Shown here: piece after piece, positions 47,001 through 55,718 of the stretch
How the letters are laid out: the number at the start of each line of letters is the position of its first letter
Position numbering within the stretch: the stretch's first letter is position 1
Assembly (NCBI RefSeq): GCF_022605725.1
Contig: NC_065553.1
Coordinates: 62,001-126,000, forward strand
From: Anthonomus grandis grandis
Taxonomy: Eukaryota > Arthropoda > Insecta > Coleoptera > Curculionidae
DNA: 64,000 nucleotides
Direction: 5' to 3'
Notes under the pieces: generated by a model
The model's input: only the letters and a program-made list of their open reading frames with translations
What the model was told of the DNA's origin: nothing
Database searches by the model: none
Made by a program: the position numbers and the translations under genes

Positions 47001-49593
47001 ACTTAAAGGTTGATCACCCACTTCCTATTGTAAAGTGAGGTTATCTTGTTGTGGACTGACTTCCTCCGGGCTAGCAGCATGGCTCTTTCCAGTTTTTTCA
47101 CTTGACGTTTTATCGAGATTTGGCGCCTAGCTTTTTATAATTCTGGGTCGCAGCGGACTGCGGAGTGCTTCAGGTTTTTGACTGTGTGGGATTTTTGCGT
47201 GTTGGTTGCTTTTATGATATAAGGAGCGTCCTCGCATTGGCTGAGAGCCTCAGCGCAGACCACGCCCCCCAGAACGAGAGCCTTTTTGACTCATGTAAAT
47301 CGGTCGGACGGAGGAGTGAACGGTTTTGGACCAGATCGTTGTTGATTTGAGTTTATTCTCGGGCCGTTAATAACAGCCTTGGGTCTATATAAATTTTTAA
47401 GGATAAAAGAACTTAAGTGATGGAAAAGATATTCTCATTAAACAATATTCTGCCCGCTCTCGGAGGCACTGCTAAGATAGAGAAAACTCAAAGTAGAAAC
47501 ATAATTGCTTCTTATGTGAAGTGGGGCCCGTTTAACCGGTCTCCAGCAACAGTTTGACCGCCAGGTTCTCATTAAGTTTGCTAGGTTTTGCCATGAGATC
47601 ATCTATTTTTTTATATAATATATTCTCAGGTAAACTCAGCAAATATAAAAGGTTGTTTTTCTGGTCGCCCCGGCTTGATATCCCGGTGCTCTTTTTTGTA
47701 AAGTGAGGTTACGGGTTCTCAGTATCGGGTCGTAGTCTGTTTCTCCCACGCTGCATCATTACTGACAAATGTGGGGCTAAAATGATATTAAATGTCGACT
47801 AGCAATTGATCGAATATCAATCATAGAAATTACAAAAAAGATTTTGGACGAATCCGCACTTACTAGATTAAAAATGTCCTACAATCGAAAAAATTTACTC
47901 CTTGGAGATGTGGGCTTATAGAAGGATGCTGCATGGTCAGTATGGATCAACACATCTCGATGAATTGAAAATCCGTACTCGCCTTTTATTTAAAATCATC
48001 AAATCATATCTGAAATCTTTAGTCGGACTTATTCAGGAGATAAAATTCAAATCATTTATTGTACCATAATAATTAAATAACAATAACTTATTAATTTTGT
48101 TATATTAAAATTGAGATATAGACAAAATAATAAAATATATCTAAATTAAAAAAAGAGCCACTAATACACATATTAAGTCTTAAGAATATTTAGCATTCTG
48201 AGATGAATTTGAGCACCCATTACTATTATGACATTATTACTTCTTTCTTGTAGGAAGAATATTTCAAATGAACCAATTAAAATTCCTTCGGTGCCAAATT
48301 CAATGACAGAATGTCTAAATGAAGATCTCTAATAGCGACATTAAACGAGTGAAATTATTTATAATCATCATTATATAATACAGGAATTTTTGTAGGGCAA
48401 ATTTCGAAAAAAACACATCTTTCAATATTTGACTCCAACAGTTCCAAATCACTGTGAAAAAATAAAATTGATCTTTCAATCCTGTTTGTGAATCCCTATA
48501 TTTCTTTTCATTTTCCGATGAGAAGAGCCACTCATCCACAAGTGCCACCCTTACAATTCCCTACTCATACACGTTTACGCTGAAATGATCATAATTGCCT
48601 TACAAATTCCTCATATTCCAGATCGTCTCTGGAATAATTTCCCTCGTGAACAACAACGCCACCCTGGAAGTAGTAATCAGCGACCTCATCCAGTTCGTCG
48701 CCTACTCCAGTCAAGAAATCAACGTAGACCTGAGCGCACAGCTATCAGCACTCCTCTCAGGACTAGTGAGTGTCATCGAAAAACTTAACTTGACCACAAC
48801 TCTGAGCGGATTGGTTAAGACCCTTAAGGCTCTAATTGCTGGCACTCTAACTATTGGTAATAATTTTAATAAAGAAACTATTTGACACTAAAGTAATGAA
48901 CTTTCAAGGTGGAGTAAACATTTCCGTAATAATCAAGAAACTGCTTACGGGAGCTCTTAAGGGATCCTCAACCCTACTGCAGGTAATAGTGTACGTGGTG
49001 CTACAGCTTCAAGCGGCCATAGAAGTCTCCAAACTAATTCCGAGTCTCTTGTTGGTGTTGCTGTTGAAGCTGAATAGCTCAATTGGAGTAAGCTGATTGA
49101 TTCGATATCAAACCTTTAAAGTTAAACTGTGAATTTTGTAGGTAAGGCAACTTATACTTATAGGAATCAAGGTGGAGCAGCAAGGACTCGCCTCACTTAA
49201 GAAAGCTTTATCCGGGGCAGTTTCTCTTATTTGGAGCTTGCTCACCGGAAACTTCTTTAACGTTTTAAAACAAATTCCGGTTATTGGTGTCGTTTTGTCT
49301 GCTTTGGTGTCTGCTTTGGCTTCGGTCAATAGCTCCTTGAGCCTTCAGAGTTTACTAAGTGGAGCTGCCAATGTGAGGAAATTGATTTTAGGTGAGTACT
49401 TCCGGTTTGAAGTTCCATCCAAGTTTAAACTGGTTGCTTTTTAGGTTTTATCCAGATTATAACTGGAATCAGTCTTGGAGTGTCGTCTTCGATCATATCT
49501 CAAGTTAAGACTCTATTGGAGGCTAGCTCAAGTATAAGCGGATGCGTTAAAGTTAGCTTATCAGTCTGCATCTCTTCGTCTTGTAGCAGCTAA
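40968..49593 (+). CDS. Gene A: secreted Leu/Ile/Val/Ser/Gly-rich protein, 9 exons, unrecognised family
   Basis: Nine exons join in frame (61, 89, 480, 94, 224, 235, 179, 250 and 149 nt; 1761 nt, 586 residues). Residues 1-20 (MNQKVYSILFCALFASTFVH) are a signal peptide. Residues 53-570 form a core without any cysteine, made of amphipathic segments such as LTISKGLVGLLNGSLKGLLE and LSALLSGLVSVIEKLNLTTT, with at least 12 N-x-S/T sequons. Cysteines of the mature chain sit only at 48, 52, 571, 579 and 584. I do not recognise the family. Exported, repetitive, Cys at both ends: a fibre, coat, glue or surface-active protein is one possibility (inference). The TATA box, GT..AG introns and an AATAAA at 49721 support a live gene. 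A paralogue follows at 55658. Confidence 0.8.
41325..42575. repeat. Inverted-repeat (foldback) element in intron 1 of gene A
   Basis: About 41330-41520 and the reverse complement of about 42370-42575 match over roughly 200 bp with scattered differences: both contain CTAAAAGATATTTAAAAAAAC-like text, then TTTTTGTAATTTTTGGTCGC and AACTCTATGTCCAGAAGC. A further direct partial copy follows the left arm at 41560-41670, and part of the right arm recurs at about 43150-43270. No coding sequence. Confidence 0.65.
43486..43574 (+). CDS. Gene A exon 2: N-terminal linker
   Basis: The acceptor TTATTTTAG precedes 43486 and the donor GTAAGC follows 43574. It encodes ELRAKGIGPVSSHRLDVFRE then RAASNQVCEL: a charged linker after signal cleavage, with the first cysteine of the mature chain. 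Its SHRLDVFRER stretch resembles THDRIRRD in gene B. Confidence 0.7.
43634..44113 (+). CDS. Gene A exon 3: start of the repetitive core
   Basis: The acceptor CATTGTAG precedes 43634 and the donor GTATGA follows 44113 (160 codons, phase 0 at both sides). It contains VEDVLVVANTSAHVAILINA, TAQIVVLLNGTSGAGVAIDL and GLWVSANGSLESWIVSLTGG, which align with gene B exons 2 and 3. Six N-glycosylation sequons fall here. Another acceptor (CGCAG at 43670) is possible but would remove the second cysteine and upset the frame. Confidence 0.8.
44161..44254 (+). CDS. Gene A exon 4
   Basis: The acceptor TTGTTTTTAG precedes 44161 and the donor GTAAGT follows 44254. It encodes LVGKLTIHLTNDLAGLLNTL then QGVGQVIVKLV and leaves one base. 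The previous intron is only 47 bp. Confidence 0.8.
44537..44760 (+). CDS. Gene A exon 5
   Basis: The acceptor TTTTTTCCAG precedes 44537 and the donor GTAAAT follows 44760. It encodes GSLSVLIEKGVKLNLELILG, then further alternating hydrophobic and small residues to GGNVSVGLNGLFS. The intron after it is 3.9 kb and contains repeats and transposon pieces. Confidence 0.82.
44840..45885. repeat. Direct repeats in intron 5 of gene A
   Basis: TTTATCAACCATATATAGTC..TTATTAAACGGTAGAATATACG..CTGTTTACCAAAGGGAGAA at about 44855-44965 returns at about 45770-45862 as TTTATCAACTGTATATGATC..CTGTTTACAAAAGGGAGAA. Between them ATCCAATCTAATAGC (about 45211) and GTTATTAGATTGGATAG (about 45296) form a small inverted pair. 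Probably remnants of small transposons. Confidence 0.55.
46220..46504 (+). pseudogene. Possible PIF/Harbinger nuclease fragment
   Basis: 94 open residues including VGSKLTKLYGVRESIPCDER and LAVMRDVSGD. The order 'VG.KLTK....RESIP..ERLAVTLRYLATGD' is the N-terminal landmark of PIF/Harbinger nucleases; here the LRYLATG part appears rearranged to MRDVSGD. No catalytic motif follows. The match is short and may be chance. Confidence 0.35.
46560..48060. other. Less AT-rich insert in intron 5 of gene A, unclassified
   Basis: About 46900-47780 is clearly richer in G+C than the intron around it, has a TATATAA at about 47386, and contains two copies of GTAAAGTGAGGTTA (about 47031 and 47699). This could be an LTR or a degenerate LTR-retroelement piece, but no paired LTRs, primer-binding site or pol frame were recognised. 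Confidence 0.3.
48622..48856 (+). CDS. Gene A exon 6
   Basis: The acceptor CATATTCCAG precedes 48622 and the donor GTAATA follows 48856. It encodes IVSGIISLVNNNATLEVVIS through LKALIAGTLTIG. Base composition is markedly richer in C and G than the intron. It enters in phase 0 as exon 5 requires. Confidence 0.82.
48909..49087 (+). CDS. Gene A exon 7
   Basis: The acceptor TTTCAAG precedes 48909 and the donor GTAAGC follows 49087. It encodes GGVNISVIIKKLLTGALKGS to LLLKLNSSIG in phase with its neighbours. It includes the very hydrophobic stretch IPSLLLVLLLKL, which could be membrane-active, though a true membrane anchor seems unlikely. Confidence 0.8.
49142..49391 (+). CDS. Gene A exon 8
   Basis: The acceptor TTTTGTAG precedes 49142 and the donor GTGAGT follows 49391. 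It encodes VRQLILIGIKVEQQGLASLK through LSLQSLLSGAANVRKLIL. It has the same amphipathic leucine pattern as exons 4-7, suggesting internal duplication of a module of about 75-85 residues. Confidence 0.8.
49445..49593 (+). CDS. Gene A exon 9: Cys-containing C-terminus
   Basis: The acceptor TGCTTTTTAG precedes 49445. It encodes GFIQIITGISLGVSSSIISQ and ends SGCVKVSLSVCISSSCSS with stop TAA 49591-49593. Three cysteines lie within the last 16 residues. The sequence TAGGTATCG..TATTTGCAG after the stop could be a short 3' untranslated intron. Confidence 0.8.
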
Positions 49594-49720
49594 GTAGGTA
49601 TCGTCGTTCTCTGTTTAATTTTTATATATGTTCTTTATATGTGTTCTTATTTGCAGATTGTCAAGCAATTCGAGATTTTTTTAGATGTAAGTGGTGTATG
49701 TACGTATTTTTTTAACAAAA

Positions 49721-49726
49721 AATAAA
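49721..49726 (+). terminator. Polyadenylation signal of gene A
   Basis: AATAAA lies 128 bases after the gene A stop codon and is followed by a GT-rich stretch, the usual arrangement of a cleavage/polyadenylation site. Confidence 0.55.
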
Positions 49727-49984
49727 TGGTATGCACAGAGTACTATGGCTTTTTATTAAAAATGTTATTCCTAATAGATTTTTTGACAAAAGGTTTTAAG
49801 GAATTATAATTTTTAAAAATCTTGGAGACTGAAGTAAATTTTATTGTTAATTTACAAAAGAAAGATTGATGTTTTATTGCGTCAGATACTTTAGTAAGAA
49901 AAGTTGAAATAACTAATTAAGGAATCCCAATTATCAAGAATCGCATTCTTCTGAGAATTTGGTGTAAAGTTCTCCACTTAAGTG

Positions 49985-50560
49985 AAAAATTAAACGAGTG
50001 ACCTAAAAGGATCTTTTTAATTTTTTAAATTCGACCAATAGTTCAGAAATTATGGTCATTTGAATTTTGTTTTACGTCAGAAAACCTTTATTAAGTGAGG
50101 CTTCGGATTTTTGGTTGATAACTTTTGATCTACTGGAGCTATTGTCATAAAATTAACTTTATTTAATTTAAATTAATATACTAATGAATAAGCTTGTGAT
50201 AGTCAGTGAAACTCTAAATAAAATATTATTTGAAATATTTCAGATGTGACACAAATTGTTCCTTTCAAAGAAGCCACGACACGAAATATGTTTATATTGG
50301 CATTGGCAATTGATCTACTGTTCTAAGTGTAATAAACACAATTGAATAATGAGTGAATGCCTATAAGAATCTTTTAAATTTTTTCCAATAAGACCGATAG
50401 TTCAGAAGTTATGGTCGTTTGAATTTTGCTTTACACCAGTAAGCCCTAAGCTCCGAGTTTCTGGTTCAAAACTTTTGATCTACTAAAGCTAGAAATCCAA
50501 AATCATCTTTATTTGATTTGTATCAATATACTTCAAGATATTTATAATATTGAGTAAATC
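49985..50560. repeat. Two-copy direct repeat, about 370 bp apart
   Basis: About 50015-50190 and 50370-50545 share, in order, GATCTTTTTAATTTTTT / GAATCTTTTAAATTTTTT, AGTTCAGAAATTATGGTCAT / AGTTCAGAAGTTATGGTCGT, TTTGAATTTTG.TTTAC, AACTTTTGATCTACT and CTTTATTTGATTT. It lies between gene A and the pogo element. No coding frame. Confidence 0.65.
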
Positions 50561-50603
50561 TTAAAATCCAAGAAGAACTTACCTAATTTTTCGTTTACTA
50601 TTA

Positions 50604-52449
50604 GGGGAGATGTCCCTATTTTGGACCGGCTCTTAAATTGGACCATTGCCTTTATTCGAATAAAAACTGTGCCAGGCGCCATTTGTTGGCCGGTAGATAT
50701 AGCTTATATATTTGCTAGCGGCAGCTCGAAATTCGGGAAATAACATGTGTTATGTTTTCGTGCTGGCTGATGTAATTTTGCTGTTAGCTTCTTAGGGCTT
50801 TATTTTTTTACTGGTGAGTAACTTTGTCATCTGCCTATGTAAACATTTTAAACATGTTGTCGCCCATTATTTCACCTAATAGTTTACTTGTTTTTCACAA
50901 CAAAACCGTTTTAAAAACGACTATTTTAAAGTGAGGTTATAGTGTCTTAAATTGAACCACTTAATAATTCTTATTTTGGACTGGTTCAAATTAAGCAACT
51001 TTTTTTTTCTTCAAGGTAAATATGTCACAACGTGGAAAATATGGAAAATGGAACGAGGAAGATAGGAAACAAGCCTTAATTGCTCATCAAAATGGAGGTA
51101 TAGGTTTAAACGAAATAGCTAGAAGATATAAAATACCGAAGGTAACTTTAAAACGCAGAATTGACGACAAAAACAAAGATGTTCATGGAATTGAAAAGAA
51201 AATTTGGACGAGCAGCAGATCTTCCACCAGAAATTGAGGAAGAGATCGTAATTCCGCACAAGTTTAAAAATGGACGAGCGGGAAAAAAGTGGTATTATTG
51301 TTTTATGTCTAGACACAAAGAGCTATCGCTTCGCCAGCCGGAGGCAACTTCAGCGGCGAGGGCTGTAGGTTTCAGCAAGGAAAAAGTTGAAGCTTTTTTT
51401 AATTGCCCCACTGCTCTTTACGATAAACATAAGTTTGGTCCGTTGGAGATATATAATGTCGATGAGACCGGCCTTTCTACAGTCCAGAGACCGCAAAAAA
51501 TAATTGGACAGAAGGGTAAGCATCAAATAGGATCTCTTACAAGCGGAGAACGTGGAGTAAACACGACATGTGTTTGCTGTATTAATACTGCTGGTATGTA
51601 CGTCCCACCGATGCTTATATTCAAGCGAATAAGATTCAAAGATGAACTCAAAGAAGGCGCACCTCCAGAAACAGAATTTGCTTGTTCAGAATCGGGCTGG
51701 ATAATAAGTGAATTATTCGCAAAATGGCTAAGGCATTTCATTAATTTTGCGAAGCCATCTAAAAATAAAAAAAATCTTTTGATAATGGATGGACATACCA
51801 CCCATACAAAAAATTCAGAAGCCATAACTTTAGCAAGGGATAATGGAATCATCATGTTGTCACTGCCCAGCACACTGGTTGCAACCCTGTGACGTCTCAT
51901 TCTTTAAGTCCCTTAGTTCATATTACAATCAAGCAGCAGATAAATGGCTTCAAGCGCACCCTACCCAAAATATTACGCAATTTCAGGTATCAAGATTACA
52001 CTTCTGGTCTACTGGTCGCAATACTGAGTTCTATGAATGTATAAATTGCGAGTCTGACATTGACTGATTTTTTCTTTTATATACCCAATATTTTAGGCTT
52101 ATATGTATATTAGTAAATTTATCTTAGAATTACATTTAGTTTTGTACTGTATTTGAATAGTTTAATAAACGTTTTTCCATTAAAAATAAAAAAAAACATA
52201 GAAATGGTCCAATTTAGGGAACTTGCGGTTCAAAAGAGAAAACCAGTATCCTAAATTGGACCAATGACTCTATTTTGATTTGTTTTTTTTGCTAACCATA
52301 GGAACAGGTTTTAGCCTGTTTTGTAAGCTCTATACATTTATACACAACAGGCCTAAAGTTATGTACAATTTTTTTGATACAATTTGGTTCACAAAATTTC
52401 ATTTTACAGAGGTAATTTGTTAGGTGGTCCAATATAGGGACCTTTCCCC
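50604..52449 (+). mobile_element. Pogo/Tigger-type DNA transposon, complete ends, broken gene
   Basis: Left end GGGGAGATGTCCCTATTTTGG (first bases GGGGAGATGTCCCTAT) and, on the other strand, right end GGGGAAAGGTCCCTATATTG form terminal repeats of about 24 bp. TA flanks both sides (50602-50603 and 52450-52451). The 1846-bp interior has one plus-strand transposase with frameshifts and a deletion. The phrase TAAATTGGACCA, or its complement, recurs near both ends (about 50634, 50943, 52205, 52253), as transposase-binding subterminal repeats would. Confidence 0.85.
51022..52067 (+). pseudogene. Pogo-type DDE transposase, frameshifted
   Basis: ATG 51022 starts MSQRGKYGKWNEEDRKQALI with a psq-type helix-turn-helix (GLNEIARRYKIPKVTLKRRI). 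A frameshift near 51195 moves to KFGRAADLPPEIEEEIV, which jumps straight to IPHKFKNGRAGKKWYYCFMS; about 35 residues of the CENP-B-like domain seem deleted. The catalytic domain has the first Asp in IYNVDETGLS (about 51455), the second in LLIMDGHTTHT (about 51785) and, after another frameshift near 51850, the third in HWLQPCDVSFF. It ends at TGA 52065. All three catalytic aspartates survive, but the protein cannot be made in one piece. Confidence 0.85.
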
Positions 52450-52499
52450 TATTCATGTTAATGTTTTTTCTCACACACTTCACTTAAACATGTTTTTAT

Positions 52500-54480
52500 T
52501 TTCACTCGTTTTCTTTACCTTCAGCCTCGTATTCACTATCGTCTTCACTATCGTCTTCACTACTACTGCCATTAGTGCTACTGTCCTCATTTCCTATTGT
52601 GATGACAAGGGGCTCGATTTTTTCCATGATTTGGTCAGTTTCCCAGAATTTATCCTCCACAGTTCTGACGTGCTGGCAAAATTTCTGTCAATCATTTTCG
52701 GAAATCAAGGATATAGCATCCTCAGTAACCTCCTTTAAGGTTGTAATGTTAAAATTGCCATTAGTATTCCGACTTCTTATTAAAAATTTGAGTCTTGCCC
52801 AAGCTAATTCAATTGGGTTTAACTCGCATAAATAAGGCGGTGTTCTTAATGGAGTATGCCCATGGGACCTTATAATCCGATCTACTATATAATCTTTTTG
52901 GTCACCAGGTGGTTTGTGGCGTAAAACCAAATCGAAAAGATCAAATTTTCTGGCACTTGCATCGTGACTTATACCTATAACATATAGTATATGTAATACA
53001 TAATAATATACAGGAAAAACCTTATTCCACCCCATTTTTTTCAGCCATTTTCTTAAAAAAAAATATTAGACTGCAAGGGACAAATTCATTTGGTATTTTT
53101 AACCCCTTAACTGTAACGCCACGCAAAATCTTAAATAGGAAGGGGTGTCGAGTGATACCCTTACCATTTAAGATTTTGGGGTTGATAGTCACCCCTGCCT
53201 GAGGGTTAGAATTAAGGGATTGAAAATACCAAATAAATTTGTTCGCCTGAAGTCAAAAAACGATCATCAAAAATTTTTTTTTAAAGAAAATATCTGAAGA
53301 AACTGGGGTGGAAAGTTTTCATTAGCTCACCATGTATGTACATATTATGTAATAGGTACATTTATATATTTAAAATTTAAAATTTATCAGTTCAAAAGGC
53401 TTAATTAAGTTGTTATAGCTAGCTACCTTTCTTAATTAACCAGGCGATTATATCTCTGTTTACAGATGATTTTGTTGGGGTTTTATACTGCTGCACCGAA
53501 TGATAAGGAGCGTTGTCTAACACTACTACCGAATTGGCAGGTATATTTGAAAATTTTTCCGTGAGCCATCTAGTAAAATTTTTCCTATTCATTTGACCAT
53601 GGTAATCATCTGTGGCCAATCCGGCTTTAAATATTAAACAGGCATTGTCCACAAAACCCTTATCGGAACCTGCATGAACAATTATTAGTCGACCTAAAAT
53701 ATCATTTAAAATATATATATTTCTCAAATTTAACGGGTCCTTGCCCGTGAAAAAATATATGACTGTAACTTATACACACACTGTTTTGTATTATATGCTT
53801 ACCCGTTGAACTAATATTTTTTAAAATACCAGTAACCGTATCGCTCTGCCAACATTTCTTGAACGTCAAATCGTTATCCACCCAAGTTTCGTCCAAGTAA
53901 ATAATGTTTCGGCCTTCTTCACGATATTTTCGTATTTCGCGAAGATATTTGTATCTCCAGGAAAGAATATTGGGCCTCTCCATTAAGATTTTCCTCTTAT
54001 TTTGACACTTACGCCAAAAAAAAGCCATTTGACTTTAATAAAAGCCGAAGCGTTTCCCTGGAATAAGAAAAATTTGCCTCTTCTTTTAATTTTCTTAACA
54101 ACTTTCTAGTTGTCGGAACCACTTTATATTCGAGGTAAAATCTGGTGATACAATGCCTAACTATTTGAAAATGAAAACTGCCATCTTTTTCGACGACAGT
54201 TTTCCGTGGTCGTTTTTTCCCTGGACTGGCTAATATTTCATCAAGGTTATTTTGTCGCCTTTCTTCATCTTGCTTGTAAATTGTTCTCACAGATGATACG
54301 GAGACTCCGGTATAAAGGAAAACGCGATCATGCTTACGCTTAAGTGGCAATTTCATCGAATTATTTGCAGCTTCTTTATCGCAAATCCTAATAACAACAT
54401 TTTGAATGCATAGTTGGTATACAAAAAGCAATAAAATATAATATAAACTACTGTTAAAGATGTCAAAAGGCATAATTGTT
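52500..54480 (-). pseudogene. IS630/Tc1-type DDE transposase gene with two introns
   Basis: Read from 54473 down: a helix-turn-helix N-terminus (GVSVSSVRTIYKQDEERRQN, then FSYSRETLRLLLKSNGFF), the first Asp in IIYLDETWVD (about 53900), an intron, RLIIVHAGSDKGF, the second Asp in VVVLDNAPYHS (about 53520), WLIKKG, a second intron, ISHDASARKFDLFDLVLRHK, the glutamate motif CELNPIELAW (about 52800) and an acidic tail ending about 52500. Introns of about 53695-53801 (GTAAGC..TTTTAG) and about 52986-53430 (GTAGCT..TTATAG) restore the frame. Only two lesions are seen: one extra T in a run near 54017, and TGA for the expected Trp near 52690. It is much better preserved than its relative at 17152. 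Confidence 0.75.
53010..53340. mobile_element. MITE with mariner-like ends, inside a transposase intron
   Basis: The left end (about 53014: ACAGGAAAAACCTTATTCCA, then CCCCA) and the right end read inward on the other strand (GGTGAGCTAATGAAAACTTT, then CCACCCCAG) are similar to each other and to the mariner terminus at 7013-7045. The interior has inverted arms, with AAATTCATTTGGTATTTTTA (about 53083) against the complement of AAAATACCAAATAAATTTG (about 53224). There is no coding sequence. It could be mobilised by a DD41D transposase of the kind at 7012-7759 (inference). Confidence 0.65.
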
Positions 54481-54574
54481 TAAAAATCCTGAAAATAACA
54501 CAAAATCAATGATATAAAAAAACCCGAGACTTTTAGAACACAAGTTTATTAAGAAAATATTTTCTATCTGAGCC

Positions 54575-54618
54575 TATCTATATGCCCACTTAGTTTGGCT
54601 AACCCTCCGCCAAACACC
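54575..54618 (-). mobile_element. Terminal repeat of the DDE element (one end)
   Basis: On the minus strand from about 54615: TACAGGGTGTTTGGCGGAGG then GTTAGCCAAACTAAGTGGG. It begins with ACAGGGTGTTT like other mariner-superfamily tips in this window and lies about 140 bp above the N-terminus of the transposase at 52500-54480. The opposite end was not found; the pogo element lies close on that side. Confidence 0.55.
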
Positions 54619-54619
54619 C

Positions 54620-55657
54620 TGTATATAAGCCAGAAAAAGTCTAGGGCTTAACAATATGCCCTGTAGTAATGTTTTTATACTCGCTATGAACATTGTTAAT
54701 TTTTACTATTTGTTTCCTACCAGTTAAATATTTTTTTATTAGAAGCAGTGGTTCCTTTATTAAAAAAAATTTAAGTAATTTTGTTTTAACTTTTAAAAAG
54801 AATATTGTGCGCTACCGTGTCAAACACCTTTGACAACTCCACAAACCCAAGAAAACTGCCATTGTTTTTTTTAATAATTAACATTATGGGTATAAATATT
54901 TTTAATTAGTTCAATCATAGCGTTTTATTACATACTGTATATTTATTTGGTTTTTGTATGTAGCTCATAGCTAAATAAAAGTATTTTTCATTTATTTAAA
55001 AATATATTTTTTTCTGCCTTATGTTATAGTTTTATGCAAATTTTTGAAAAGCAAATAAATAAAAAGGATATTATTTTAAAGTTGGACTTGGAAAGTTTTT
55101 TTACGAGGCTATAATGAAATAAGTTCTATAGTTAGCTATGCCTGCTGTTTTTTTTTGAAAAAGTATTTTCCAAAAGTATTTTAGAAAATGAACCACGCTC
55201 ATTAAACCTAATTAAATCGTTAAAAAAAAATCAAAAGTACCAGACAACTTTTTTTTTTACTCTTACCAAATAATTTTCGGTTTTCAAGAAAAAACTAGGA
55301 GTTCCTATCAATTAATGGTAATTATACCATATAGACATCGATAAACCTTGACGAGCGATAAAGGTACTACAGATATGTCCTGATTATCATTAACCAATAG
55401 TAAAAATTATGTTAAATAATGATTAATATGTACACATAATTTAAATAGATATGTATACATATAGCAAAAAATCCATATGGACACTAATTAATGTAGCATT
55501 TTGCTAAACATTTGAAATAAAAAAAACTTTTATCTTTACAATAATATGTGCACAAAATAATTTTTTCTTAAGAAAATTTTCCAATAAATACGTTGGATTT
55601 TGTTTGTTTTCTCACAGTTGCAATACAGTCTCCTTGTGAACTTTACTATCAAACAAT
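54620..55657. other. AT-rich spacer before gene B
   Basis: No coding frame. It includes the putative promoter of gene B, but no clear TATA box was seen at the distance found for gene A. Confidence 0.4.
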
Positions 55658-55718
55658 ATGAATAAACAATATATTTCCTTATTGTTTTCTATATTGTTGG
55701 GCAGCACGTATGTCCATG
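55658..55718 (+). CDS. Gene B exon 1: signal peptide
   Basis: ATG 55658; the exon ends CATG|GTACGT with one base carried over, and at 61 nt is the same length as gene A exon 1. Both end in the codons for Val-His before the junction (FVH, YVH). Confidence 0.82.

Noticed and set aside
48585..48788. 67-residue frame overlapping gene A exon 6 (Arg/Pro-rich)
   Set aside because: Out-of-frame shadow; exon 6 is read in the frame that joins exons 5 and 7.
49108..49329. 73-residue minus-strand frame over gene A exon 8
   Set aside because: Antisense of exon 8.
51523..51900. 125-residue minus-strand open frame
   Set aside because: Antisense of the pogo catalytic domain.
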